Shown here piece by piece: positions 34,737 through 46,988 of a stretch of DNA of 64,000 nt (within the stretch, counting starts at the first letter, position 1; each line of letters begins with the position of its first letter). Origin of the DNA: Stereum hirsutum FP-91666 SS1. Its lineage: Eukaryota > Basidiomycota > Agaricomycetes > Russulales > Stereaceae. Both the position numbers and the translations under genes were made by a program. The stretch lies in contig NW_006763151.1 of the NCBI RefSeq assembly GCF_000264905.1, forward strand, positions 59,643 to 123,642, read 5' to 3'. Below the pieces are notes generated by a model. The model made no database searches, was not told the DNA's origin, and saw nothing but the letters and a program-made list of their open reading frames with translations.

Positions 34737-35487
34737 CGTTCACGAGTAATTCCGAGTGTTCAGTGCTAAATGAGGCTGGAGACCTAAGCAGAAGACCCGG
34801 ATGTAATTGGGAGTTGTCGGAAGCTGGAGACAAAGAACGACGAGCAAGTAAAGCAGAGCACACAAAAAAGAACGAGAGAAAATGAACACCAGGTTCGCCT
34901 CGCAGAGGTCGTCGCAGAAAGTCAAGGGTGAAGGATCGAAACAAGGAGCAAGGCCGTCGTCGTCGTCGTCGTCGTGGGCAAACAGTGATTCTAAAGATGG
35001 ACCAAGCGGGTGGCACAGGGATCCGAGAAGACCGGGCGTTGCTACAGCCCGAAAGTGGCCTGCGTTGGGCCACATTTGGGTTTTGGATCGTGATGATCAT
35101 TTCTGCCCCTTTGACAGTCGTGTAAGAGGTTTTCTGGTTCAAATTCGAGCTAAGTTTCTTCTCCACTGCACTTTTCAGTCAATTCGTGGACCACAGGAGG
35201 ACGATCATTCACGACGAGCAGCGCAAAACAGAAACAAATTCACACAGTTCGTCCAGACAAAAATGAGTACATCGACACAACCTCCAATTCATTCATTCTA
35301 ATAGCAGCGAATGACATGATGAACGAACAAACAAACAAACAAAGTGCGGATACAGTGACGGGAACCCAAAAACCCTCGACTATACTATGCTACAACAGAT
35401 TAGGCAAACAACCGTTTGGTATACCTACATCCAACCCAAAAACCCATCAGCATCACCCCAAACCACGAAGGGCAGAAGGAAAAAAAC
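34737..35487. other. Intergenic with GTC microsatellite
   Basis: This holds the promoter of the small Cys-rich gene and the 3' flank of IMP dehydrogenase. A (GTC)n microsatellite runs about 34952-34976. A short + frame at 34997 with a hydrophobic stretch is mentioned under rejected items. Confidence 0.45.
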
Positions 35488-37399
35488 TCACGAATTCAAC
35501 CCATGCACACCTCCCTCAACCTGCGCGCTCGCCGTCCTCAACTCAAACCTAACTTTCCCCTCATCCACTCCCTCCCTAAGACCCTGCAAGCTCCTCACCC
35601 CAATATCCTGGAACGAATGCTGCACGCCCGCATACAAATACGGCAAGAAATCCTTCACGCTCCCCTTATCCTGCACGTCCCCACTAACACCCTGCGCGAC
35701 CTTGACCGCCGACGCCTCCGAGAAATACCTCGCCGTCGCCGCGTTCTCCTGCACATGCTTCTCCGCCTCGGATTTCGAGCGCGGATACTTATTGGAGGAC
35801 GAAGACTTGCCGTTCGCAGTCACTTTATTATTCGCGCCCGGTTTACCCTGCTCCATCGCCTCGAGGGATCCCATCCCGCGATACGCCTTGACGCGCTTGC
35901 CTTCATGGTAGAAGTACTCTCCCGGCGCCTCCGTCGTACCCGCCAGTAACCCGCCCATCATGACGGCGCTCGCACCGAGCGCAAGAGCCTTGACGATATG
36001 TCCAATATTCGAGATCCCACCATCCGCAACGACCGGCACCCCAAACTTGTTCGCAAACTCGGCGACGGCGTACACGGCCGTGGCCTGGGGCCGCCCGACG
36101 GCCATGACCTCCTGAGTGATACAGATCGAGCCGGAGCCCATACCGATACGGAGGCCGTCTGCGCCCGCGGCGATGAGAGTCGCGGCCTGTTCGCGCGTGA
36201 CGACGTTACCGGCGATGACTTCGAGGGTGGGGTACGTCTTCTTGCACCACTGGATCATCTCGACCTGGAAGACGGAGTTACCCTGGGACGAATCAAGAAT
36301 GACGATATCGAGTCCGGCCTCGACCAAAGCCTCAAGACGCAGCTTGTCCGCGGCCCTCGTTCCGATCGACGCAGCGGCATAGAGCTGCTTACTCTCCGGG
36401 AGCTTCGACGCGAGGGGATACGTCTGATTTTTGAGCAGGTCGGAGCGCGCGAGGAGGGAGACGAGACGGCCTTGGTCGTCTACGATCGGGAGTTTACCCT
36501 TTTTGGAGTCGCGGAGGATGTCGTTCGCTTCGGTGAGGGAGACGCCTTTGGGCGCTGTGACGAGTTGGGTGGTCATCACCTCGGAGAGGCGGGCGGTGGC
36601 GGAGTGGAACTGAACGTCGCGGCCGGTGACGATACCGACGAGCTTGCCGCCGATAGAGCCAGTATCTGTGAACATGAAGAAGGATGAGCATGCATGTTCG
36701 ACGAAACATTTGAACACGAAGAATGTCAGTGAGGTATAATAGTCTCCCCAAATCACACGAGAAGCGTTAGTGCGGTAGAACGAAGGTTATACTATAGTTT
36801 GTACATCATAGGAAACGCGAAGAACACGAGGGACTCGGAAGAAAAAACTCACCCGTGATAGGGATACCGCAGAACCCGAGCCGCGCCTTGATATCAAGGA
36901 CGTCCTCGACGTAGTGCTCGGGCGAAAGCACGACAGGATCGGTGATAAAGCCGTTCTCGTGGCGCTTGACGGCGCGCACCATAGCCGCCTGGGCAGCCGG
37001 CGACTGGTTATGATGAATAACACCAATACCTCCGAGAAGCTGACATCCATGCATGCGAGTAAGCACGTCAATCTCAATCGTGATACACACCCCTCACACG
37101 ACTCTCTGACTCACCGCCATCGAAATCGCCATCTCGGTCTCAGTAACAGTGTCCATGGGCGAACTCATAAACGGCGTCTTCAGCACGACGTTCCTCGTCA
37201 CCCTACTCTCCGTCGACACCTCCGCCGCGCTAAAATCGATCTTACCGGGCAGCATGAGGAAGTCGTTATACGTCAGTCCGCCATGGAGCTGCGAGTCCAT
37301 GAGCTCCTTCGCGGAGAGCCCGTCGGACCTGTCGTAGCTCTTGAGGACATCGAACGCCGTCGCGGGGTCGAGGTACGTTTTTTGGGTCGTAGCAGGCAT
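35488..37399 (-). CDS. IMD: Inosine-5'-monophosphate dehydrogenase
   Basis: IMPDH oxidises IMP to XMP with NAD+, the committed step of guanine nucleotide synthesis in the cytosol. The protein has about 550 residues in three exons, starting [17 protein letters not shown]. It shows [12 protein letters not shown] and [11 protein letters not shown], the first barrel part [14 protein letters not shown], two CBS modules inserted at about 120-240 ([31 protein letters not shown]), and the catalytic loop [13 protein letters not shown] with the nucleophilic Cys. Next come [20 protein letters not shown], the [17 protein letters not shown] phosphate site and the flap [11 protein letters not shown]. The C-terminus is GGVHGLNS. 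Length and motifs match eukaryotic IMPDH throughout, and the last exon (35488 to about 36670) is uninterrupted. Confidence 0.96.
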
Positions 37400-37687
37400 T
37401 ATTCCAAGAAAAAATCTAGGGGGCTTTTGGAGGGGGGAAGAGGGAGGTGAAAGGAGAGGGGTGGGCGAGGTTGCCAGATTAGAAATAAAATTGCAAGCAG
37501 AGTCTTATATACCGACCTTTTCGGTACCGGTGCTGCGGCGCCGATCTCGCGAGGTCCAATAGAAGAACGCGCCACGTTGGGTGGCGTCGTGTGCAGGCTG
37601 GCTATCATGCACGGTCATTTCATCTCGTGGATAACGAAGACGAATATCTTCCAAGCTATAGCCATCTCCTCTTAGCAAGAAATTGCC

Positions 37688-39806
37688 ATGGTTGAACTCA
37701 CAGAAGAACTCAGACGCGAGATCGGGCAGGTCTGTGTTCTCCCAGTCATTCCAGTCTCACAAGAGTGCAACTTCACTTGAGCTTCTACATGATATGCGAA
37801 TATCATTCTCATTCTAATGCCCATTCTCGTCGATATAGCACTTCGTCTTTGGATTCCACGGCCACGAAGTCAGCCCTGAAATCGAGACACTCATACGAGA
37901 CTACTACGTCGGGTGAGCATGAACCCAAGTACTTGCACTATCACCGTCTTTCCAACGCCCCTATTCTCCACCCAGGAATATCATCCTCATGAAACGCAAC
38001 GTCAAGAGTAAGCTCTCTCCACCTCTCCACCTCCCCGATATCTCATTGCTCATCAAGTAACCATGTATCACCTCACAGGCGCCGAACAAGTCCACACGCT
38101 CACGCAAAGACTGCAAACGATCGCGAAAGAAGCAGGACACTCGAGACCGTTGATGATAGGAACGGACCAGGAGAACGGTGGGAACAATCATCATCATCAT
38201 CATGTTCATCATTCGCAGAGATGCCACAATGCTGACTTGTCGTGATACACACAGGCCTCGTATCCGCCTTCAGTCTCGCGCAATCCCAAGAAGCTGGAAC
38301 CCAATTGTACGCCTAATAATTCTATTCTCGTCTTCTAAGCAGTGGCTGATAGAGCTTCAAGTCCAGGAGCGATGGCGATGGCGGCCACGGGCTCTCCTGC
38401 GCTCGCTGAGCAGATATCAGAAGCGACGGCTCGAGAACTGAAGTATGTTGGGATCAACTGGGCGTACAGTCCCGTCGCGGATGTGAACAGCGATCCGAGG
38501 AACCCCGTGATAGGTACGTGCAGCCTATCACTTTCTCCATCCCGTTCTGACATATCTCTAGGCGTTCGGTCGTTCGGGGACGGTAATTGTGTATATTACA
38601 TATATTCATGCCTATAGACTTACACAGACACCAACAGATCCTAAACAAGTGAGCGAATACGTCCGCGCCGTCTGCAAAGGACTCACTGCAGGCGGCGTCG
38701 CCCCCTCGCCCAAACACTTCCCCGGACACGGGGACACACACGTCGACTCGCACCTCGCCCTGCCCACGATCGACAAACCACTGTCCTCGCTATCCGCGCT
38801 CGAGCTAATCCCCTTCGAAGCAGCAATATCAACCGGAACGGCGAGCATCATGACGGGCCACATGGCGCTGCCGCGTCTGACGAACAGCGACAGGCCAGCT
38901 TCGTTAGCGAGGGAGGTCACGCATGACTTATTAAGAGAAAAGATGGGGTACTCGGGCGTGGTGGTGACGGACTGCTTCGAGATGGAGGCGGTGGCGGCGA
39001 GGGAGGGCGGCGTGTCGCGTGCGGCGGCGGACGCGATTGTAGCGGGTGCGGACGTGGTGATGGTATGCCACCAGTTCGAGCGACATGTGGGTGCGGTGGA
39101 GGAAGTGTGCAAGGCAGTTGAGCGGGGGGAGATCGACGTGGAGGAGCTGAGGGCGAGCACGGAGAGGATCGGGAGGCTGAAGGAACAGTTTGCGGAAGGA
39201 TGGGAGGGTGAGAAGTTTGAGAGGGAGGAGTGGAAGAGACTGAAGGCGGCGAACGGGGAACTGAGCCGGGATGCATACGACAAGTGTGTTGCGGTGGTGA
39301 GGGAGATCCCGTTCGCGGTGGACGCGTCAGGGCCGATAGTCGTGTTCACGCCGCGGATGGAGTCCATCAATCTGGCGATTGACGACGCGGACGGGGTGCT
39401 GAGGACGGCAGACGGGCTGCTGAGGAACACGGCCGGACCGTCGTACGTCGGATTCGCAAAGGGGCTCAACGCGGACTTGCACGTGGTGTACGGCGACGGA
39501 GAGCCCGAGGTGGACGCGGAGAAGGTAAAAGGAGCGTCGCTGGTGGTGTTTGTGACGAGGAACGCGGAGAGGGCACGGTGGGAGCTAGGGTGGCTGGGGG
39601 AGGTGGTGCGGCTTCGGCGGGAGGTGGACGGGGACCTGGCGCGGGTGGTGGTCGTGATGAGCTGTGGCCCGTACGACTTTCTCGGCGAGGACTGTGTGCT
39701 GGGCTGTGTGGCGTGCTTCGAGTACACGGCGCCTGCGCTGGAGAGGGCAGGACGTGTGGTGCTCGGGCTGGGGTCGGGCGTTGGGCGGGTGCCGGTCGAG
39801 ATCTGA
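37688..39806 (+). CDS. Glycoside hydrolase family 3, NagZ-like beta-N-acetylhexosaminidase
   Basis: A GH3 enzyme of about 590 residues starts MVELTEELRREIGQ. The N-terminal barrel has HFVFGFHGHEVSPEIETL, IILMKRNV, PLMIGTDQENGG, GINWAYSPVADVNSDPRNP and the family motif SPKHFPGHGDTHVDSH, which marks the NagZ-type acetylhexosaminidase branch. The catalytic nucleophile is the Asp in VVTDCFEMEAV. The second half (from about 39280) is a C-terminal domain absent from bacterial NagZ but usual in fungal relatives. The first third is cut into small exons, and the main exon runs from about 38640 to the stop at 39804-39806. There is no signal peptide, so it is probably intracellular and may salvage GlcNAc from turned-over chitin or glycans. 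The 3' portion is very GC-rich and creates long open frames on the opposite strand. Confidence 0.9.
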
Positions 39807-39937
39807 AAGTAGTTTGCAATTGTAAATAATAAATGGAGAACTTGATCGGCGCTGATGGGAGCCACGTGAGCGGTACAGCCTCGTCTGGTGGTGAACGCTT
39901 CTCTCCCGTTGAACCCTCGCCGTCGTCGTCCAGAACG

Positions 39938-42900
39938 ATGAAGAAGCTCTTTGGCAGAGACAAGCCAAAGCCGACGAGGGTCGTCCCTGCCAACCGCGAC
40001 TCCGCCGCCTCAGAGGTCGAGGTCGACGACCTCTCGCCGCCGCTCTTTGCCCAGAAGTCAGACTCGGAGGTCTCCCTCCACGACCTCGACGCTTCCCCGA
40101 CACCGACTCACTCTCGTCCCAGCCCACCGCTGCTGTCCCACAGCCGTCCCCAGCCGCACTCGTCCCCTCAGCTCCAGCAGCAGCAGTCCCAGCACACCGT
40201 TCGCAGCACCCATGGCCACCCTCACAGCACCCACTCACACTCGCACCACTCCCAACCCCAGCACCCTCCCACCCACAAGGACGGCCACATCCGCACCCAC
40301 TCCGAGGACGAGGACGCCGCCTGGCACGTCGTCGACGGCACCAACCTCACCGCCTCAGACCCCGCCCTCGATCCCCCCCGCGCCCTCCCCGCCTCCCGCT
40401 CCTCTTCTCTCGCATCACTTCCTCCCGGCGCTTCTGCCCCCGTTCCTTCTCCGCTAGCTCCACGGCCAAGTTCCCCCTTCGCCGTCCCCGCGTCCATTCG
40501 CACCGCGACTCCCAAGGAGCAGCAGCACTTTGCACGAGACAGAGGCGACAGCCAGGCAAGTCTCGCACAGCTCCCCCCACAGCCCCAGCGCAGACCCCCT
40601 GCCGCCCTCAACATGATCAAGTCCCTCGATCCCCAGTTCGATCCGGCACGGGACAGAGAGCGCGAGCGCGAGGCCTGGCGCGGAACGGACGACAGCCTGA
40701 ACACCCAGAGCGATGGGTCGAGGGAGGAAAAGGACAGGCGGGAGAAGAAGGGCCTCTGGGACTGGGCCACGCAGGGCATGGAGCGCGAACGCGACAAGCG
40801 GCTGCACAGAGAAAAGGAGAAGGAGAAGGAAGAGGAGGAACACCACGAGATCACTCGCATGATCGGTGCGTTCATTGCACTCTTCTCCTCGTCCCAGCCC
40901 TCCTCATTCCCCTCACCAGGCTATCTCTCCGCCACCGCGAGCGAGAACTGGTCCATCGTTCTCGAGGTCTGTGAGCGTGCGTCCGCCACAGAGGCAAACG
41001 CAAAGGAGGCCGCCAAAGCCCTCAAGCGTGAATTCAAGTACGTTCACTCTTCGTGGCTTCCATTACACTCCGCTCAATGTACATCTCAAGGTACGGTGAG
41101 GCGCCACAGCAGCTGTCTGCCGCTCGAGTCAGTCTTCCCTTCGTCCTTCTCGGATCCGAGCCAACGCTGACCTGACTCTAGCTATGGGCCATCATGCTTC
41201 GCAATTGTTCCGATACGTTCATTCATCAATGCCTCGGCCGCAAGTTCCTCGACACCATCGAGGACGTCCTCCAATCTTCGAAAACTTCTCCCGTCGTGCG
41301 CGAGCGGATAGTGGACGTGCTCGGCGCAGCCGCCTTTGCCTCCCAACGTAAGCCATCCAAGGACCCGTCGCTCTCATCGTGCTGATCCTGTCTGTAGCCT
41401 CGAGAGACCAAGGCGTCCGTATGATTTGGAGAAAGTACAAACCATCAGGAAAACCTGACGAGGTGCGCCCAGCGTATACCCGATCATCGGCGAATATCTA
41501 ACCTCTACTTCAGGGCGTACCCTTCGAACCAGACGACGCGATGTTTAATCCACCAGAACCAAAACGTTCATCGACCTACGGCATCCCTCCCGGCTGGGTC
41601 TCCGTACAGGCGCCCAGCCCGACCCCCACCCAGCAGCTATCTGTCACATCTCACCGACCGGTCAGTCCCTGTAACCCTTTCTCCGTTTCCGTTTTCCTCT
41701 TCGCCGACGAACCTTTGTTCATCATTCCCTTTTCGGGCGTCGACTCGTCGGCATTCGCCACCTGATCTTGCATTGCCATCACGTTTCCACGTATACACTC
41801 CCCCTCCGTTCAAACTCTATTCTCGTTCTCGTTCACTCTCTCCCCCCTTGCATCATGTCGTCGAAACGTCCAAAATTCGGCCTGCGGGCACTGACGTCCA
41901 AACTCTCTGAATTCAATCACAAACAGCCGACGCCGCCAAGACCAAAACATGCGCATCACAGTACCTCGCGGAACCGCGTAATTCCCCCCGAAGAGGACAT
42001 GAGACGGTTGTTCCAGGAGTGCAAGTTCGCAAAGGGGAACGCCGCGCTGCTCTCCGAAGCACTCACATTCGCGAAGCCGGAGGATTTGCAGTCGAAGGAG
42101 ATCATCAAGGTGCGTTTCGTTCGTTCGTGCCTGCGCGCAGTCGTCTGATTGCTGGCGTACATACAGGAGTTTCACACAAAATGTAGACACTCGCATGAGC
42201 TCGTCTCCGCGCAGATACCTTGGGCGACCGCGAATGCGGACCGGTCGCGACAGAGCAGAGAACAACAGCGTACGCAGCGGAAACGCGATAGGGACAGAGA
42301 CAGAGATCGCGATAGGGATCGGGAGCGAGGTAAAGAGCGCGAACGGGAGTCGCCTACGGACCCTGCGGGTCAGAAACCGCGAATTAAGCCAGAATCTGGG
42401 CGGAGGGATAAGGAGGGCAGCAGGAAGGGGGGCGAGTCGAGGAGCGAGACGCCGTCGCCGGCGGAGTTGACGCTGGAGGAACAGTTGCTCGCGGCGCTGT
42501 TGGAGGCGAACGAGGAGTTGACGGCGGTGTTGAGGATGTATGATGATATCGAACGGATCGGGATCGAGAATGAGCTGCAGGAACGAAGTAGGAGGGAGGT
42601 CAGGATGGATAAGTCGGTGCGTGTTTTTTCTTGGCTTGTTGGGTCCCGTGTGCGATCATGACTGACACTTGACACTTTGCCGAGCAGAATATGGTTTATG
42701 ATGAACGAGACGGCACGTATACCAGACTAGAAGTCCCGTCAAATATGGTCGGATCCTCATCACATAGTCCTTCTCCCTCGCCTTCACCCTCACCTTCCCC
42801 CGTTCCGCCATCACTCATACCCTCCATCCAACCGCATCCTCTACCCCCAATACCTAACTATGCCCACGCCGGCTCGGGCACCTTCACGGGAAATGGTGGC

Positions 42901-43542
42901 GGCGGGATCCACTCCTCGCCCTCACTCGCACCGCCGCCACCTGCACCGCACGGCCCCCGCTCGCCGTCCCATGCACTGCGCTCTCGATCGCATACACCGT
43001 CTCCTGAGCGGCCACCGGTCATCGTCGGCGGAATCACGGCAGGCCAGAGCGCGGGACACGCGAGCTGGGACGCGTTGAGCAATGGGTTGAGGCGGTTGAA
43101 TGTGAAGGGGTCGGCGCAAGGGCAAGGGCATCAGACGACGTTGCAGGTTCACAATTATAACTCGTCGGCGTCGGATGAGGATATGATCGTGACGCCGGTG
43201 AAGCCTAGTGCGAAGGCGCTCGGGAAGAGGAAGGTGGTCGAGCCGATTGAACACGAACGTGAGTCCTTCTTGGTATTTTGTTATCAATCATTAGGTCTCA
43301 TCGGGTGTTGTATGTACGTAGGCGATTTCAATCCGGACGAGATGTTCTACGAACGCACAGATCACGACCTTGGCGTCCGTCCGGACGATAGTGACTCTGA
43401 TTCAGACGACGGGAGAGGATACCATCATCATCATCATCATCCGCCGCCGGTGCGTTATGTGTACGATGCAGTGGCGGAGCGGACGGCGCAGCGTCTGCGG
43501 GAAGCAGAACGAGCGGCGGCGCTGGTGAACGGAGTGCATTAA
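39938..43542 (+). CDS. VHS-GAT domain trafficking adaptor, Lsb5/GGA-like
   Basis: A peripheral membrane-traffic protein of about 900 residues. I prefer the ATG at 39938 (MKKLFGRDKPKPTR), which resembles the usual start of this family and leaves 131 bp after the GH3 stop. An in-frame ATG at 39833 would leave only 26 bp. Residues 1-300 are disordered, His/Ser/Pro-rich then strongly charged. The VHS-type solenoid follows (ATASENWSIVLEVCERA, AKALKREFKYG, LWAIMLRNCSDTFIHQC, VVRERIVDVLGAAAFA). After an intron of about 300 bp comes a GAT-like helical part (IPPEEDMRRLFQECKFAKGN, LLEANEELTAVLRMYDDIE). The C-terminus has a six-His run before PPPVRYVYDAVAERTAQRL. Such proteins bind ubiquitinated cargo and Arf or actin regulators at endosomes and the Golgi, and that role is inferred here. 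Confidence 0.82.
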
Positions 43543-44059
43543 TTCTTAAGCACAGCCTATTCGAGGGGTGGTGGACGGATTAATTCGTTGGAGTAGGTGG
43601 GCTATGGGACCGGGGTCGGTCGACAAGCATTGGTTCTGTTTTTTTTTTGACTATGTATCGGATTACTTACAACACATCTGTATGGCTTCGGCTTGTGCTC
43701 TACATTGAACTACCTACCTCTTCTCAGATCTCTTCTTTTTCTTTTTTGTGTTTGCTCTGCATTGCTTTTAATTTATTGAAGAGATGGGGTGCCAGACGAT
43801 TCCTTTTGTTTGCGACTGGAAGAAAACCGAGGCTTTGTGATGAAGGGATCTTTTATTAGCAGGACGACAACTGTTGTGTCTTGTGGCACGGCAGGTGTGA
43901 GAAAGGCGGTCATGTTTCGTTGTCTGTGTTCCCGCGCTCGAGCCTTACCTCGCCTCAAGCGACGGCCGACTGCCTGCTGCCCTACCACCACCACCATCCT
44001 TCCCTCCCTCCCTCCTCTTCTCTCCTCTTTGCTTTCTCGACCGCTGACCTCCGCTGACA
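43543..44059. other. Intergenic, promoter of RRM gene
   Basis: The 517 bp include poly(T) runs at about 43637 and 43735 and a pyrimidine-rich stretch (about 43980-44040) just before the RRM-protein ATG. No gene is seen. Confidence 0.5.
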
Positions 44060-46762
44060 ATGGCCGCAACGACAGACACAACGGACGACAACCTCTACGA
44101 CGGTAGCGTATCTTGCGATTCGTACTCACGCGCTCTTGTCGTCTCACTCACATGTCGTTTGCCCTTCAGGTTTGTACGGCGACGACTTTGAAGAGGACTT
44201 CACTCTTCCACCAGAGGAGCCCTCTGGCAGCACCGACGCCACCGCCGTCTCCGTCTCAGACGAGAAACCCGCCACGTCTCCGAAAGAGCCCGTGTCGCCC
44301 GTCGCAGAGAAGACGACATCAACATCGACTGGCACGGCTGCGCCGAAGGTAGCCGAGAGCAGCAGCGGGACCTCATTGCCCGCTAAGCCCTCTGTCAACG
44401 CAAACGGCAGTCTTTCATACTCTGCACAGGTAGCCCAACAGTTCTCGGCATACACACAGAGCCCGAGTCAAGAGCGCCAACAGAGGGCGGAGGCTGGGAA
44501 CGCTGCTAGCGCTGGCGCTCAGGGTAACTCTGCCGAGAGACCTATCCGGCCGTCCGAGATGAAGGACGAAGGGTGAGTTCTTTTTCGTTTTTTTTCTTGC
44601 ACATTGTTTTCTTTCGTTCAGTGCGCGCGCGGTTCCGAGGGGATGTGGGGTGAGTAAGGGCGCTAAACGTCTTGATGCGCTCGACGTTGTTCAGTATATG
44701 CTACTTAGCCCTGCACTCGAGTTTTCTTTTTCTCTCTCTCTCTCGTTCATGCGTACTGGTTCTGTCGCGAATCGTCAGCTACCTGCACTTACCAGCTACG
44801 ATAGCTCAGCATTAATGAGTTTCGCTCTGCATAACGAACCGTGATTTTTTCCCGTTCCTTCGATTGCTTGCTCACTCATCTCCCGTTTCTTTTTTTATTA
44901 TCTCTTCTCTCTCCCGACACGGTTGCATTACCTTGCTACTCTGGAAACTGATCACGTATTCGTTCGTTCCCCCCTCTGCTCTCTCGACACCGTTATGCAT
45001 CTCGCTTTACTCTTCAATACCCTGCTCACGCACGTCACGTCGATATCACCTCCAAATACGCATTGCCTACTGGTTCCTCCATACCTATTATCACGCAATC
45101 CGACTACTGCAGCAAGATGTTTGTCGGTGGCCTTAGCTGGGACACAACAGATGGTACTTTGTCCTTTCCACTTCTTTACCTCACCTCACCTCACTTCCCC
45201 TCCCTAACCCGTGAAATGCTATCTATCGTTTCTGAAAAACAACTGCGCTAACAAACAACCCCTGCCGTCTCCTCCTCTCCACCTTTGTGTGACTACTCTC
45301 ACTCACGAGCAGAAGGTTTGCGCAAGTACTTCTCCGAGTTTGGCAAGGTCGACGCATGCACGATCGTGCGCGACCCGGATGGGAAATCGAGAGGCTTTGC
45401 ATTCTTGACGTTTGATGACCCTTCCTCCGTTAACGCCGTCATGATTCGCGAGCACTTCCTCGATGGTAAAGCGGTGGGTCCCTCCTTCATCTTCATCTCT
45501 CTCCGCCCCGTTTCAAACATGATGAGATCAAGCCGGTCGAAACCGAAACTGAAACTGACGTTCGAATAACCTCAGATTGACCCGAAACGCGCGATCCCTC
45601 GCGAAGAGCACCTGAGAAATACGCGATACTTCGTCGGCGGCCTGGCGCCGCAGACGACGTCAGATTCTATGCGTGCGTTCTTCACGTCGTTCGGTAAGGT
45701 CGTCGACGCGACCGTCATGGTCGATCGTGAGACCGGAAGGTCGAAGGGCTTTGGTTTCGTTACGTTTGAGGATAACAGCAACGAACACCAATTGGTCGGT
45801 AAGATCGGCTTGGTTCTTGATGATAAGCAGGTGCGTCCCAAACACTTTTTGTCGGTTTGTGTTGCTGATGGAGCATCTCTCGTCTTCAGATTGAGGTGAA
45901 GACCGCTCAACCACGGAATCAACGCGACCAAGGCCGCACCTCCACCAACCCCCGAGACAACTTCCCAGAACGCGAAATCCGTTCCACACCAACGAACTCC
46001 ATAAGCACATTCGCACCGCCCCAGCCACCCGCCGCCGATCCCCAACAGATGAACATGGTCTACCAGCGCATGATGGGCCAGATGGGCGGCGCGCCGTTTA
46101 ACACCATGATGGGCGGTGGCGGAGCCGCGGCTGGCGGGATGCCCATGATGGGCTTTAATCCTATGGGCATGGGCATGGGTATGAATCGCTTCGGGATGGG
46201 CAACATGGGGGGCGGAATGGGTGGGAATATGGGCGGTGGAAATATGGGTGGGGGCGGTAATATGGGGGGCGGGCATATGGGTGCGGGGATGGGGGGTGCG
46301 ATGGGGGGTGCGGGAGGTATGGGCGGTGGTGCTGGAATGGGAGGTGGGCCCGGGATGGGTGGGGCTGCAGGAATGGGCGGCGCAATGGGCGGTGGAATGG
46401 GAGCAGGGATGGGTGGAGGGATGAACGGTATGGGTGCTGTAGGGAATATGAGCCCCATGGGCGCTATGGCAGGTAATGCCATGAACGCGATGGGTGCCGG
46501 GATGGGTGGTATGCCTGGTGGTATGAGGTTAGGTATGGGCCCGATGGGCGCTGGCATGAACGCTGGAGGGATGGGTGCAGGAAACATGGGTGGAGGTATG
46601 GGACCCATGGGCGGTATGGGTATGGGCATGGGCATGGGCATGGGTATGAGGCCTGGGATGGGAATGATGGGTGGACGAGGACGAGGTGGTATGGCTGGCG
46701 GTCCAGGACCCGCAAGGGTTATGAACCGGGGACAGCACAGTTTCCATCCTTATGCACGATAG
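44060..46762 (+). CDS. Two-RRM hnRNP-like protein with Gly/Met-rich tail
   Basis: An RNA-binding protein of about 600 residues related to yeast Hrp1/Nab4 and animal DAZAP1/Musashi. It starts MAATTDTTDDNLYD, followed by an acidic and Ser-rich segment. RRM1 has RNP2 MFVGGLSWDTTD and RNP1 KSRGFAFLTF. After the linker IDPKRAIPREEHLRNTR, RRM2 has RNP2 YFVGGLAPQTT and RNP1 RSKGFGFVTF. The C-terminal about 230 residues are an extreme Gly/Met repeat (GGGMGGNMG-type) ending RGQHSFHPYAR. The IDPKRAIP linker is characteristic of the Hrp1 class, which acts in mRNA 3'-end processing and export. An intron of 539 bp (44575-45113) separates the N-terminal segment from RRM1, whereas most neighbouring introns are near 55-65 bp. 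Confidence 0.92.
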
Positions 46763-46988
46763 TTCTGGACTTGTGTCTCTTAGTTACTTCGTCTCATACG
46801 TAGCCTTTTTAACTCTCTGTATATTGCTCCTTGCTCTTCGAGTCTTTCGTTCTCGGACGGATTCGCGTATCATATGCCCTTTTGCTGCCTGCCAGAATGA
46901 CTGGACTGTCCATATTTAAGTAATACGTCTCTCTAGTCGCCGTCCCGTACTACCTTAGCAGTCAGTCCTACTAGTTACTTTAAGTACG

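Noticed and set aside
34997..35301. Short + frame with a hydrophobic span (WATFGFWIVMIISAPLTVV) resembling the start of PIG-S-type proteins
   Set aside because: The similarity is limited to one hydrophobic stretch. No further domain follows before the IMP dehydrogenase gene on the other strand, so it is likely chance.
38612..39865. 417-codon minus-strand open frame across the GH3 gene
   Set aside because: It mirrors a GC-rich coding exon on +, has a low-complexity Ser/Pro-rich composition and no family motif.
39833..39937. Upstream in-frame ATG for the VHS-GAT gene
   Set aside because: It would leave only 26 bp after the GH3 stop. The ATG at 39938 begins the familiar MKKLFGRDK sequence.
46060..46641. 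193-codon minus-strand Pro/Ile-rich frame
   Set aside because: It is the reverse of the Gly/Met repeat of the RRM gene and arises from codon periodicity.
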